This document shows positions 1-8,620 of a stretch of 64,000 nt of DNA, one piece after another. Every line of letters starts with the position of its first letter. The stretch's first letter is position 1. Under the pieces are notes generated by a model. The model made no database searches and was not told where the DNA came from. It was given only the letters and a program-made list of their open reading frames with translations. The DNA comes from an uncultured Pelagibacteraceae bacterium (GTDB lineage Bacteria; Pseudomonadota; Alphaproteobacteria; Pelagibacterales; AG-422-B15), in contig CACHAK010000001.1 in NCBI GenBank assembly GCA_902577765.1, forward strand, positions 53,151 through 117,150, in the 5' to 3' direction. The position numbers and the translations under genes are program-made.

Positions 1-1
1 A

Positions 2-799
2 GGTGAGCTTGAGGAGTGTAAGCAGGAAATCAAAAAAATGAGTACACTCACCAATCGACCCTTTGGTGTGAATCTTCCAATTCTTTTTTTACGTGATGAA
101 AGTATGATCAATTTGGTTATCGAAGAGAAAGTAAAATTTGTAACTACATCTGCTGGTGATCCAGCAAAATATATTCATATATTAAAAGATGCAGGCATTA
201 AAGTCTTTCATGCTGTACCAAGTTTGGCAGGTGCGTTAAAAGCGATAAAAGCTGGTGTGGATGGCTTGGTAGTTGAAGGGACTGAGGGGGGCGGATTTAA
301 AAATCCTGAAGAAGTTGGACTTTACGTATTATTGCAGTCTATTAGAAAGCATTCTGATATACCGATGGTTGCGGCTGGAGGTATAGTTGATGGCATAGGA
401 ATGGCCGCAGCATTTGCAGCAGGAGCTGAGGGCATACAAATGGGGACTAGGTTTGTATCATCTAAAGAGAGTCCGGTTCATCAAAATTATAAGCAAGCAA
501 TTTTAGATTCAGACGAACAAGGAACTTACATATTAAATAAAAAATCTAAACCTTGTGTTCGTGCAATTAAAACTGACTTCACTCACGGTATTTATGAAAA
601 AGGTGAAATGGATATGTCCGCAATGTTTGGTATTAAGAAACTTTATTTTGAGGGCGACATGAACGCAGCACCAGCATTGGCAGGTCAATCGATGGGCTTA
701 ATTGATGAGATCAAAGGTGTTGAAGAAATTATCAATGAAACCATTTCGCAGTTTAATGACGTGTGTAAAAAAATGGGAAATCACAATTTTGCTAATTAA
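2..799 (+). CDS. Nitronate monooxygenase family protein (5' end outside window)
   Basis: FMN-dependent TIM-barrel enzyme of the nitronate monooxygenase / 2-nitropropane dioxygenase family, which oxidises alkyl nitronates in the cytoplasm. The reading frame is open from base 2, upstream of the ATG at 38, and those codons continue the usual helix before the conserved TDKPFGVNLP-like motif (here TNRPFGVNLP), so the gene begins outside the window. The phosphate-binding segments are visible: DGLVVEGTEGGGF, PMVAAGGIVDG and GAEGIQMGTRFV. It abuts the next gene (stop at 797-799, ATG at 800) and leads a co-directional run to 4060. The natural substrate is uncertain, since many family members have other activities. 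Family call is secure. Confidence 0.9.
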   Translation, partial: GELEECKQEIKKMSTLTNRPFGVNLPILFLRDESMINLVIEEKVKFVTTSAGDPAKYIHILKDAGIKVFHAVPSLAGALKAIKAGVDGLVVEGTEGGGFKNPEEVGLYVLLQSIRKHSDIPMVAAGGIVDGIGMAAAFAAGAEGIQMGTRFVSSKESPVHQNYKQAILDSDEQGTYILNKKSKPCVRAIKTDFTHGIYEKGEMDMSAMFGIKKLYFEGDMNAAPALAGQSMGLIDEIKGVEEIINETISQFNDVCKKMGNHNFAN

Positions 800-1273
800 A
801 TGAAATTTATCAGCCTTTTGCCAACGGAAGCAAACAACAATTATCAGGGTTTAAAGTTTGCACTTTGGTTTTTTTATTTATATCTCGCATTAGTAGCGTT
901 CAGATCGTTTACCCATATGTTTGCTCAAGATGCTGGTTTAAATTCAATTGCCTCAATTATAATTTTTCCCGTGGTTAGTAATTTAAATCCTAATAGTGTA
1001 ATTTATCTTATAGGTTCTTTATGGGGTGGATCACAGATCGTAGTACTTTTTATATCAATTATAATTCTTATTAAATATAAAAGCCTTTTATCACTAGCCT
1101 GGCTAGTTTTTGTATTCGATAATATATTAAGAATTATAACGATGACGATGCATAATTTAGATCAGGATTATCTCACTTCAACTGCTCCAGGAGGTTTAGT
1201 TGGGACAAGTGTTATGTTATTTGTTACACTTTTAATGTTTTTTATCTCGACCATTGAAAGGAAACAGAAATGA
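800..1273 (+). CDS. Small integral membrane protein, unknown function
   Basis: A 157-residue protein with about four hydrophobic segments (near residues 19-37, 48-72, 80-110 and 130-150) and little soluble sequence, so probably an inner-membrane protein. I do not recognise a named family. Its ATG directly follows the stop of the nitronate monooxygenase gene, and its own stop overlaps the next start as ATGA (1270-1273). Translational coupling on both sides makes it a real gene of the same transcript. No function is inferred beyond that association. Confidence 0.75.
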   Translation: MKFISLLPTEANNNYQGLKFALWFFYLYLALVAFRSFTHMFAQDAGLNSIASIIIFPVVSNLNPNSVIYLIGSLWGGSQIVVLFISIIILIKYKSLLSLAWLVFVFDNILRIITMTMHNLDQDYLTSTAPGGLVGTSVMLFVTLLMFFISTIERKQK

Positions 1274-1692
1274 AAGTAGAGAATCGTGTTTTTCCAAATA
1301 GAGAACAAATGAAAGGTTTTTTTGAGAATACGGATGACAATGAACCAATATACATGCTCAATCTTCTCAAGTTTAAAGAGAAAGCGGAATATAAAGATGG
1401 GAGAGAAACCAACTTAACCGGAAGAGAGGCTTACACAATTTATGCTGAGTTTATGGATAAACATCTAAAGGAAATTGGAGGAGAATTAGTTTTGCATACA
1501 GATGTAAAACGTTTAGCGGTCGGTAAAGTTGAAGAATTATGGGACGTTGTTGCTATTGCAAAATGGCCTTCAAGAAAAATAATGGGTGAAAATATGATGC
1601 CCAGTGACCCAGAATATCTTGAAGCTTATCAGCACCGCGAAGCAGGATTAGCGGGCCAATTAAACATTGAAACAAAAGAAATTAATGATTGA
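1270..1692 (+). CDS. DUF1330 domain-containing protein
   Basis: A 140-residue protein of the DUF1330 family, small ferredoxin-like alpha/beta barrel proteins of unknown biochemical role that often sit in catabolic operons. Typical features are [14 protein letters not shown] near the N-terminus, a [17 protein letters not shown] helix-strand segment, and a [10 protein letters not shown] strand followed by [14 protein letters not shown]. The start overlaps the previous stop (ATGA), and the gene runs 8 bases into the following glutathione transferase, so it belongs to the same operon. Family call is good; the activity is unknown. Confidence 0.8.
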   Translation: MKVENRVFPNREQMKGFFENTDDNEPIYMLNLLKFKEKAEYKDGRETNLTGREAYTIYAEFMDKHLKEIGGELVLHTDVKRLAVGKVEELWDVVAIAKWPSRKIMGENMMPSDPEYLEAYQHREAGLAGQLNIETKEIND

Positions 1693-2371
1693 ATTATATA
1701 CTTCACCTACACCAAATGGATATAAGATTTCAGTAGCTCTTGAGGAGTTGGAAATACCTTACAATGTTCATGTTGTGAATTTACAAGCTGGTGATCAAAA
1801 GAAGCCCGAATTTTTAGCAATGAATCCTAATGGGCGTATCCCTGTCATAGTTGATACTGAAAACGATAACCTTTCAATAATGGAAAGTGGTGCACAATTA
1901 ATTTATTTAGCTGAGAAAGCAGGCAAATTATTGCCTACAGAGTCAATTGCACGTTCAAAAGTTATTCAGTGGTTAATGTTTCAAATGGGAGGAATTGGTC
2001 CGATGATGGGGCAGGCCAATGTTTTCTTTCGTTATTGGCCTGGAGAAAAAATACAACCAGCAATTGACCGTTATCAAAACGAAGGAAGACGCTTGTTTGA
2101 AGTTATGGAGACACGTTTAAAAGAAAATGAGTATCTTGCTGATGATTTTAGTATAGCTGATATTGCAAATTGGTGTTGGGTAAGAACATATAAATGGTCA
2201 GGCGTGAATATCGACGGTCTTGAAGGTGTAAAAAGATGGATGCAGATGATGGAAGATAGACCAGCTTGCAAAAAAGGTGTTGCAGTGCCAATTGATATTA
2301 TGGAGTTGATGAGAAATATGAAACAGTCAAAAGATCTAACCGATACCGGTTCAAAAATAATTCAGAAGTAG
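1685..2371 (+). CDS. Glutathione S-transferase family protein (YfcG/YghU-like)
   Basis: Cytoplasmic glutathione transferase of about 228 residues with the normal two-domain layout. The thioredoxin-like N-terminal domain starts [20 protein letters not shown], resembling the bacterial nu-class disulfide-bond reductases YfcG and YghU, followed by the cis-Pro region GRIPVIVD and the glutathione-contacting [14 protein letters not shown]. The C-terminal all-helical domain contains the [16 protein letters not shown] motif. I chose the ATG at 1685 because it puts the strand-forming IELYTS at the N-terminus, as in homologues; an in-frame upstream ATG at 1667 lies inside the DUF1330 gene. It is part of the plus-strand detoxification row. 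Confidence 0.88.
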   Translation: MIELYTSPTPNGYKISVALEELEIPYNVHVVNLQAGDQKKPEFLAMNPNGRIPVIVDTENDNLSIMESGAQLIYLAEKAGKLLPTESIARSKVIQWLMFQMGGIGPMMGQANVFFRYWPGEKIQPAIDRYQNEGRRLFEVMETRLKENEYLADDFSIADIANWCWVRTYKWSGVNIDGLEGVKRWMQMMEDRPACKKGVAVPIDIMELMRNMKQSKDLTDTGSKIIQK

Positions 2372-2381
2372 GAGAATAAAG

Positions 2382-3419
2382 ATGAGTTTACCAAATCCAT
2401 TAGTTGTTCTTGGCGGTGTGGGCTCACCCTATACACGTAAGATGCTCTCATATCTTAGGTATAAACGTATTCCTCATAAAATGATTTGGGGAGACCCTTC
2501 AAAATATCTTGATCAAGAGGGTATTGAAAAGCCCAAGCCTGGATTACTGCCAACATTTGTCCTACCTGATGAAAATGGAAATTTAAAAGCTGTAACAGAT
2601 TCGACTCCCTTAATAAGAAGGATTGATAAAGAGGTTAGTGAGCGTAGTACTATCCCATCTGATCCTGCACTTGCGTTTATAAATTATTTAATTGAAGATT
2701 TTGCTGATGAGTGGGGAACGAAATATATGTTTCATTACAGATGGCATGATCAAAAAGATGCTGAAAATGCAGGAACGATTTTACCTCTTCAAACCGTAGG
2801 AATGATGCCAAATGAAATGCTAGATAATTTAAAGGGAATGATAAGTAAAAGGCAGATAGATAGGTTGTGGGTAGTGGGTTCAAACAACGATACAGCGCCT
2901 ATTATTGACGCAAGTTTCAGACGCTTATTGGGTATACTTGAGAAACATCTCACATCAACACCCTATTTGATAAGCAATAGACCCGCATCAAGTGATTTTG
3001 CGATGTATGGCCAACTTTCTCAACTTGTAAACTTTGATCCAACGCCAAGAGAAATTTGTCATGAAGTATCTCTCAGGACAGTTGCGTGGGTTGGTTTAAT
3101 TGAAGATCAGTCTGGTATTGAGGTAGATGATGAACAATGGGGGTCAATTGATACTTTGCCATCAACAGTAAAAGATTTACTGATAGAAATTGGAAAGGGG
3201 TATGTTCCTGCGCAGTTATCAAATGCTAAAGCAATAGAAAATGGTGATAAAGAATGGCAAACAGAGATTGATGGATGTCTTTGGAAACAAAAATCATTTC
3301 CTTATCAGGCAAAGTGTTTAAAGTGGCTTAACGAAGAATATAAAATGCTTGAAGATAATGATCAGATAAAAGTGAATGATCTTCTTAAAGATACTGGATG
3401 TGAAAGGTTAATATTTTAG
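2382..3419 (+). CDS. Glutathione S-transferase-like protein (long form)
   Basis: A 345-residue protein with an N-terminal thioredoxin-like glutathione transferase domain (residues about 5-85: VVLGGVGSPYTRKMLSYLRYK, then TFVLPDENG and the SNAIL-like DSTPLI) and an extended helical C-terminal half containing SSDFAMYGQLSQL. It is longer than ordinary transferases (about 210-230 residues) because of a tail of roughly 100 residues. The start at 2382 has a clear ribosome site (GGAG, 2371-2374) 7 bases upstream. It is the second transferase in a row, so this operon probably handles glutathione conjugates of a reactive substrate; the substrate cannot be read from sequence. Confidence 0.8.
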   Translation: MSLPNPLVVLGGVGSPYTRKMLSYLRYKRIPHKMIWGDPSKYLDQEGIEKPKPGLLPTFVLPDENGNLKAVTDSTPLIRRIDKEVSERSTIPSDPALAFINYLIEDFADEWGTKYMFHYRWHDQKDAENAGTILPLQTVGMMPNEMLDNLKGMISKRQIDRLWVVGSNNDTAPIIDASFRRLLGILEKHLTSTPYLISNRPASSDFAMYGQLSQLVNFDPTPREICHEVSLRTVAWVGLIEDQSGIEVDDEQWGSIDTLPSTVKDLLIEIGKGYVPAQLSNAKAIENGDKEWQTEIDGCLWKQKSFPYQAKCLKWLNEEYKMLEDNDQIKVNDLLKDTGCERLIF

Positions 3420-3421
3420 AT

Positions 3422-4060
3422 ATGAAAGTAGATTTATATTTCTCTTTTAGAAGCCCATACTCTTATTTAATCTTACCACGTATTGTTTTGTTAAGAGATA
3501 AGTACGGTGTTGATATAAATTTTAAACAAGTCTATCCGTTAGCAATAAGAGAACCAGAATTCTTCAAAGGTAAGAACTTATTTACATATTTTCTTCTAAA
3601 ACGATTTGATTATTTTTTACAGGCAAAAAAACTAGGCATGGTATTTAAAAAACCAAATCCAGATCCAATAAAACAAAATATGCTAACCGGTAAAATTTCT
3701 GATGATCAGCCACGTATATTTAAATTATGTCATTACTGTCAGGCAATAGAAAAAGATAGACAACTTGATTTTGCTGTAGAAGTTTCAAGTAAGATTTGGA
3801 GTGGCATGAAGAATTGGAATTCTGATGAGTCAATTTCTGAGTCATCATCAAAATTAGGCTTAAATCATAATGATATTGAAAAAAAACGAACAGAAGCTGA
3901 GCAAAGCTTGATTGATGAAATAAAATCAAACCAAAAGGAACAGTTAGAAGCAGGTCATCATGGAGTTCCATTGACGGTATATAAAGACAAGTTCTTCTTT
4001 GGGCAAGATCGATTTAACGATCTTTTAAGAGCATTAAAAAAAGATGGGCTTCAACTTTAG
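3422..4060 (+). CDS. DsbA-family 2-hydroxychromene-2-carboxylate isomerase-like protein
   Basis: A 212-residue kappa-class glutathione transferase / HCCA isomerase. The N-terminus VDLYFSFRSPYSYLILPR carries the family's FSFRSPYSYL motif, with serine in the position used to activate glutathione, and the C-terminal thioredoxin half holds HHGVPLTVYKDKFFFGQDR with the cis-Pro loop. Known relatives isomerise chromene carboxylates in naphthalene and related aromatic pathways, or reduce and conjugate with glutathione. It starts two bases after the preceding stop and ends the row of glutathione enzymes, supporting a common catabolic or detoxifying role. The exact reaction is not inferable. Confidence 0.85.
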   Translation: MKVDLYFSFRSPYSYLILPRIVLLRDKYGVDINFKQVYPLAIREPEFFKGKNLFTYFLLKRFDYFLQAKKLGMVFKKPNPDPIKQNMLTGKISDDQPRIFKLCHYCQAIEKDRQLDFAVEVSSKIWSGMKNWNSDESISESSSKLGLNHNDIEKKRTEAEQSLIDEIKSNQKEQLEAGHHGVPLTVYKDKFFFGQDRFNDLLRALKKDGLQL

Positions 4061-4088
4061 TATTTTGAACTAATAGTGATAACTGTTA

Positions 4089-4937
4089 CTAAGCTGAAAT
4101 TCCTCTTATCCTCTCAGATCTTCTTCGTAATAATTCAACAACAGTAAGTAACAATATTGATAAAATAACTAAAATTGTTGCAACAGCTAAAATTGTGGGA
4201 CTAATTTGTTCCCTTAGTCCTGTGAACATCTGCCAGGGAAGAGTTTTTTGGCTTGCTGAGCCAACAAATAGAACTACAACGACTTCATCAAATGATGTTA
4301 TAAATGCAAATAAGCCACCAGAAATAACACCAGGCAAAATTAAAGGCATCTGTACCCTAAAAAAAGTTCGCATTGGGCCAGCTCCTAAATTAGCAGAAGC
4401 TCTTGTTAAACTCTTATCAAATCCAACTAAAGTCGCTGTTACAGTAATAATTACAAATGGTATTCCAAGTGCAGCATGTGCCAATACAATTCCAATATAT
4501 GTGCCCTGTAAACCTATACGTGAATAAAAAAAATACATTCCAGCTGCAGAAATAATTAGAGGAACTATCATGGGCGATATCAAAATAGCCATTATCAATT
4601 TTTTGAAAGGTACATCTGACTGACTTAAACCAACTGCAGCAACGGTACCAAGAGCAACTGATATCAGAGTTGCTAGTGGGGCAATTCGAAATGAGTTTGT
4701 GAGTGCTGTTTGCCAGTCAACATTAGTAAAAAAATCGTTATAATGTTTTAAGGAATAACCCTCACTTTGAAAATTTAACATTTCAGGAGTGAAAGTAAAA
4801 AAATCTTGAGCATTAAATGAAAGAGGAATTATTACTATTATTGGAGCAATTAAAAAGAAAAATACAAAAGTGCAGATACATTTAAATATTATATCCCATG
4901 CTCTGAATAATCTTGATGTATAAACTGGAAGCGCCAT
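4089..4937 (-). CDS. ABC transporter permease, PotC-like
   Basis: Inner-membrane permease of 282 residues, six hydrophobic segments, of the polyamine/iron/opine importer class (PotC type). The EAA loop that docks on the ATPase is visible as RASANLGAGPMRTFFRVQMP, followed by the LILPGVISGGLFAFITSFDEVVV segment typical of PotC. The N-terminus carries the cytoplasmic stretch SRLFRAWDIIFK before the first membrane span. It follows the PotB-like gene with 5 bases between them and is the last gene of the minus-strand importer operon. Family is secure; substrate (putrescine, spermidine or another cation) is inferred only from family. Confidence 0.9.
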   Translation of the reverse strand: MALPVYTSRLFRAWDIIFKCICTFVFFFLIAPIIVIIPLSFNAQDFFTFTPEMLNFQSEGYSLKHYNDFFTNVDWQTALTNSFRIAPLATLISVALGTVAAVGLSQSDVPFKKLIMAILISPMIVPLIISAAGMYFFYSRIGLQGTYIGIVLAHAALGIPFVIITVTATLVGFDKSLTRASANLGAGPMRTFFRVQMPLILPGVISGGLFAFITSFDEVVVVLFVGSASQKTLPWQMFTGLREQISPTILAVATILVILSILLLTVVELLRRRSERIRGISA

Positions 4938-4942
4938 ATCTC

Positions 4943-6196
4943 TTAACCTAATTTAACATTGTCTATGCCAATAATTTTATCGTATACATAATAGAGTATT
5001 AGTACAGCTACCAAAAGAATGCTTGCTAAAGCAGCTCCAAGACCCCAATTGAGAGAATAGGAAATATGGTATGCAATTCTATTAGAAATGAATGTTCCAG
5101 ATGTTCCACCAACAATTTCAGGAGTAATGTAATAACCTATTGAAAGTATAAAAACTAGAATACAACCAGCTCCGACTCCTGGTATTGATTGCGGGAAATA
5201 TACACGTCTAAATGATGTCCACTCATTTGCACCCAGTGATTTTGCAGCTTTAACATAACTTTCAGGTATTGTTTTCATAACTGAGTACAAAGGCAGTATC
5301 ATAAATGGCAGCAATATATGTGTCATAGCAACGATTGTTCCAAATTGATTGTTTATTAATTGCAAACGGTCAAGATCCCCAACAAGGCCAACAAATACCA
5401 GTATATCATTTATAACGCCTTCTTGCTGCAAAAGAACTTTCCATGCCGATGTTCTTACAAGTAGAGAAGTCCAAAAAGGTAATAGAACAAATATTAGTAA
5501 TAAGTTAGCTGATTTCATGGGAAGCCTCGATATCAAATATGCAACTGGATATCCCATCAGTAAACATAATAGTGTAATTAGAACACTCATATAAATTGTT
5601 CTTTGAAATAAAAATAAATAAATTCTTTCAGTCTCATCACGCTGAGAAATGCCTTCTGTTGTTTTTATCAAATCAACTGCATTTAAAAAATAACCACTGG
5701 TAACTTTTGGTGAATAAAGTTTAAGCAATCTCCAAAATTCTATGTTTCCCCATTTTTTATCAATATTTAAAAACTTTTCTTTATAATTAATTTGCTGATC
5801 AATATCCCATTTTTTAACACTTCTTCCAGTCTTTCTAAACGTTGAGGCGATCCCACTCATTTCGTAATTGAGCCTGGAGCCTAATCGTGTGTGAGTTTTA
5901 TTTTCAACGGCAATTTTGAGATCTTTAGCTAATTGATAGTATACTTGTTCGCTGGGTAAAACACTATCATCATCCCACTTTGAAAGTTCCTCAATCGTCC
6001 CAGGCAGTGTCCTGCTTACTATTTGATTTTCAACTGATCTGAATAGCATGTCAGCTATTGGAAACACGAATGTTATTAAAATGAATAGCAGTAATGGTGA
6101 GATCAATAAAAGTGCATTAACTTTTTGTCTTACCTGAGACCTTTTTAGTGACTTTTGTAAATCATGTTGATTAACTATTTGTTTTGATTCAGTCAG
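4943..6196 (-). CDS. ABC transporter permease, PotB-like, probable CTG start
   Basis: Inner-membrane permease partner of the PotC-like protein, with six transmembrane segments, a large periplasmic loop after the first span, and the EAA loop KAAKSLGANEWTSFRRVYFP. The first ATG/GTG/TTG-type codon in frame is a TTG at 6106, but that lies inside the first membrane span (in ALLLISPLLLF). The frame stays open upstream and encodes a basic cytoplasmic leader (residues such as LQKSLKRSQVRQKVNA) of the kind PotB proteins normally have. A strong ribosome site AAAGGA (6204-6209) lies 7 bases before a CTG at 6196, which I take as the start, giving about 417 residues. The CTG is either a true rare start or a changed ATG. 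Confidence 0.8.
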   Translation of the reverse strand: MTESKQIVNQHDLQKSLKRSQVRQKVNALLLISPLLLFILITFVFPIADMLFRSVENQIVSRTLPGTIEELSKWDDDSVLPSEQVYYQLAKDLKIAVENKTHTRLGSRLNYEMSGIASTFRKTGRSVKKWDIDQQINYKEKFLNIDKKWGNIEFWRLLKLYSPKVTSGYFLNAVDLIKTTEGISQRDETERIYLFLFQRTIYMSVLITLLCLLMGYPVAYLISRLPMKSANLLLIFVLLPFWTSLLVRTSAWKVLLQQEGVINDILVFVGLVGDLDRLQLINNQFGTIVAMTHILLPFMILPLYSVMKTIPESYVKAAKSLGANEWTSFRRVYFPQSIPGVGAGCILVFILSIGYYITPEIVGGTSGTFISNRIAYHISYSLNWGLGAALASILLVAVLILYYVYDKIIGIDNVKLG

Positions 6197-6203
6197 TATA
6201 TTT

Positions 6204-6209
6204 TCCTTT
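6204..6209 (-). promoter_or_regulatory. Ribosome binding site for the PotB-like gene
   Basis: On the minus strand this reads AAAGGA, followed by the 7-base spacer AAATATA and then CTG at 6196-6194. No ATG, GTG or TTG lies at the right distance, so this site is the main argument for the CTG start of the permease gene. Confidence 0.6.
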
Positions 6210-6210
6210 A

Positions 6211-6245
6211 GAAAAAAAAAGGGGGCAAATAAGCCCCCTTAATTT
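6211..6245 (-). terminator. Rho-independent terminator between binding-protein and permease genes
   Basis: Perfect 8-bp stem AAGGGGGC (6219-6226) with GCCCCCTT (6233-6240), 6-base loop, followed on the minus strand by a run of T (complement of 6212-6220). It sits 38 bases after the stop of the solute-binding protein and just ahead of the PotB-like ribosome site. In this position it would let most transcripts end after the binding protein while some read through to the permeases. Confidence 0.85.
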
Positions 6246-6277
6246 TTATGTGTTATAATTTTTTACAAAGTAAAAGA

Positions 6278-7372
6278 TTATTTTGCTAGCCATGCATTCC
6301 ATTTTGCATCGAGATCGTCCCTATAATCTGCCCACCATGTGAAGTTATATACAAAAATATTTTTTGCATTATCAGGTGCAGTTGGCATATGTGGACCCAT
6401 TTCAATTCCAAGCTCAGCATGCTTACCTACTAAAGGAGCAGAAGAAGCTCTTGCTGGTCCGTAAGATATGTACTTTGCTTGATCAGCAAGTCTTTGAGTA
6501 TCAGTTGCGAAGTATAGATAATCCAATGCAGCTTGTTGTCTTTCAGGTGATAGCCCAGTTGGAATAATCCATCCATCCAAGTCGTAAACTTGAGCATCCC
6601 ACATCATTTTTACAGGCTGATTTTGCTCTACGATTAAAGAGAACAGTCTTCCATTGTAAGTTGATCCCATAACAACCTCGCCATCAGCAAGTAGTTGAGG
6701 TGTATCGGCTCCCGCTGACCACCATATGACACTGTCTTTGATCTCATCAAGTTTAGCAAAAGCCATGCTTTGACCTTCTTCAGTTTCAAGTACATCATAA
6801 ACATCTGCTTTAGCTACTCCAGAACATAACAATGCCCACTCCATATTGTTAATAGGTCTTTTTTCTAGCGACCTTTTTCCAGGAAAGGCATTTAGATCAA
6901 ACACATCACAAATATCATCAGGTTCTTTTCCACCCCATTGGTCAACATCAGTTCTGAAGCCAAAGGTAGTTGAATAAACAATTTGTGGTACGAAGCAATC
7001 CGCGACAATTAAATCACCAAAGTCCTCAGAAGCTGGGGTACCGTCTGGTGCAGCTGCTAACTGATTATCATGGTCTATTTCTAAAGCAAGACCTTCATCA
7101 CAGAGTCTTATGGCATCAGATCCAACAACGTCAACAACATCCCATGTCACATTACCAGCTTCATTCATAGCTCTTAACTTTGCAACTGCTTCAGCAGCAC
7201 TGTCGTCATTGATTATTTTTATACCGGTTTTTGCAGTATAAGGTTCATGATAGGCAAGTGTTTGCGATTTCGTATATGCACCACCCCATGAAACAATTGT
7301 CATATCAGCTTTTGCTATAGTTACTGAAAAAACCATAGATACAAGAGCTAATAAAATTGTATTAGTTTTCAT
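6278..7372 (-). CDS. ABC transporter periplasmic solute-binding protein, PotD/PotF-like
   Basis: Periplasmic binding protein of about 364 residues. The ATG at 7372 is preferred: it has a GGAGG ribosome site (around 7382-7387) and starts a clean signal peptide (MKTNTILLALVSMVFSVTIAKA, cleavage after AKA); an in-frame ATG at 7417 would add a non-signal stretch. The mature N-terminus MTIVSWGGAYTKSQ and the later LDGWIIPTG and YISYGPA segments are typical of the COG0687 polyamine/opine-binding group. It lies second in the operon, ahead of a terminator, consistent with the binding protein being made in excess. Ligand not determined. Confidence 0.9.
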   Translation of the reverse strand: MKTNTILLALVSMVFSVTIAKADMTIVSWGGAYTKSQTLAYHEPYTAKTGIKIINDDSAAEAVAKLRAMNEAGNVTWDVVDVVGSDAIRLCDEGLALEIDHDNQLAAAPDGTPASEDFGDLIVADCFVPQIVYSTTFGFRTDVDQWGGKEPDDICDVFDLNAFPGKRSLEKRPINNMEWALLCSGVAKADVYDVLETEEGQSMAFAKLDEIKDSVIWWSAGADTPQLLADGEVVMGSTYNGRLFSLIVEQNQPVKMMWDAQVYDLDGWIIPTGLSPERQQAALDYLYFATDTQRLADQAKYISYGPARASSAPLVGKHAELGIEMGPHMPTAPDNAKNIFVYNFTWWADYRDDLDAKWNAWLAK

Positions 7373-7413
7373 TTTATTTATTCCTCCATAAAAATTAGAG
7401 CTAAAAAGTAATT

Positions 7414-8499
7414 TCAAAGCTCATAGTCTAGAGCACGACAATCTGCAGCATTCCAGCTAATTTTCTTTTTATCGCCTCTTTTAAGGGTATAATTATTGAA
7501 CGAATTAGGTATTTTTACAATAAATTTCGAATTTTTTTCAACTGATAACCTGCATCTAATGTGATCACCCAAATATATAAGTTCAACAACCTCAGCGTCT
7601 GCAACATTCTCTAATGAGTCGTCAATTCTTACCCTTTCAGGTCTAATTGAAATTGTGGTTTTTTCACCAATATCACCTGAATTTACAGCTAGTGCTTTGA
7701 ACTCATTACCATTTACTTCAACAGTCACTATTTCTCCGTCAATGGATATAACCTTGCCATCAAATTTATTATTTTCACCTATAAATTGGGCTACAAAGGA
7801 ATTTGTTGGTTTCTCATACAACTCATTTGGGCTTGCAAGTTGTTGAATTACACCATCATTAAAAACAGCAACCCGATCTGACATCGTGAGCGCTTCTGAT
7901 TGGTCGTGAGTTACGTAAACAACCGTGATTTCTAGCTCCTCATGTAGGTGCTTGATCTCATACTGCATTTGTTCTCTAAGTTGTTTGTCAAGCGCACCCA
8001 ACGGTTCGTCCATTAGAACAAGATCAGGCTCAAAAACTAGGCTACGAGCAAGCGCAACTCTTTGCTGTTGACCTCCTGATAACTGTGCGGGCATCCGATT
8101 TTTAAATTGTTCCATTTTTACCATCTCAAGAGCTCTTGTTATCTTTTTATCCCTATCAGCTTTTTCTATTTTTCTCACTTCCAACGGAAATGCTAAATTC
8201 TCAGCGACAGACATATGTGGAAATAGAGCATAATTTTGAAAAACCATACCAATATTTCTTTTATATGGTGGAATATTATTTATTAAGTTTCCATTAAGTT
8301 TAATTTCCCCATTTGTTGAATTCTCAAAACCTGCTAGCATCATCAAACAGGTTGTTTTACCAGATCCTGAAGGACCGAGCATTGTAAGAAATTCACCACG
8401 ATAGATATTTAAATTAAGATTTTTAACAACAAGTTCTTTGCCATCGTATGTTTTCTGAACATTTTCGAATGTTACGAAATCTTGATTTTTTATACTCAT
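7414..8499 (-). CDS. ABC transporter ATP-binding protein, PotA-like
   Basis: Cytoplasmic ATPase of 361 residues that powers the importer. Walker A GPSGSGKTT is at residues 42-50, the signature LSGGQQQRVALARSL near 138-152, Walker B LVLMDEPLGALD near 160, and the switch histidine in VVYVTHDQSEALTMSDR. A C-terminal TOBE domain (from about residue 240, with ISIRPERVRI) marks the PotA/MalK/CysA class. It is the first gene of the minus-strand importer operon; the divergent aldehyde dehydrogenase starts 121 bases away, so the intergenic AT-rich stretch probably holds both promoters. Confidence 0.93.
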   Translation of the reverse strand: MSIKNQDFVTFENVQKTYDGKELVVKNLNLNIYRGEFLTMLGPSGSGKTTCLMMLAGFENSTNGEIKLNGNLINNIPPYKRNIGMVFQNYALFPHMSVAENLAFPLEVRKIEKADRDKKITRALEMVKMEQFKNRMPAQLSGGQQQRVALARSLVFEPDLVLMDEPLGALDKQLREQMQYEIKHLHEELEITVVYVTHDQSEALTMSDRVAVFNDGVIQQLASPNELYEKPTNSFVAQFIGENNKFDGKVISIDGEIVTVEVNGNEFKALAVNSGDIGEKTTISIRPERVRIDDSLENVADAEVVELIYLGDHIRCRLSVEKNSKFIVKIPNSFNNYTLKRGDKKKISWNAADCRALDYEL

Positions 8500-8620
8500 T
8501 TAAATTTTTAATTAATTTAAGTAAATACTCGTACCATCTATATATCATTTATGCAATTTAATCGTAATTCAAATTTAATTGAGTTATAATAAGGCATAAA
8601 TTAAGTTATATTTAAAATTA

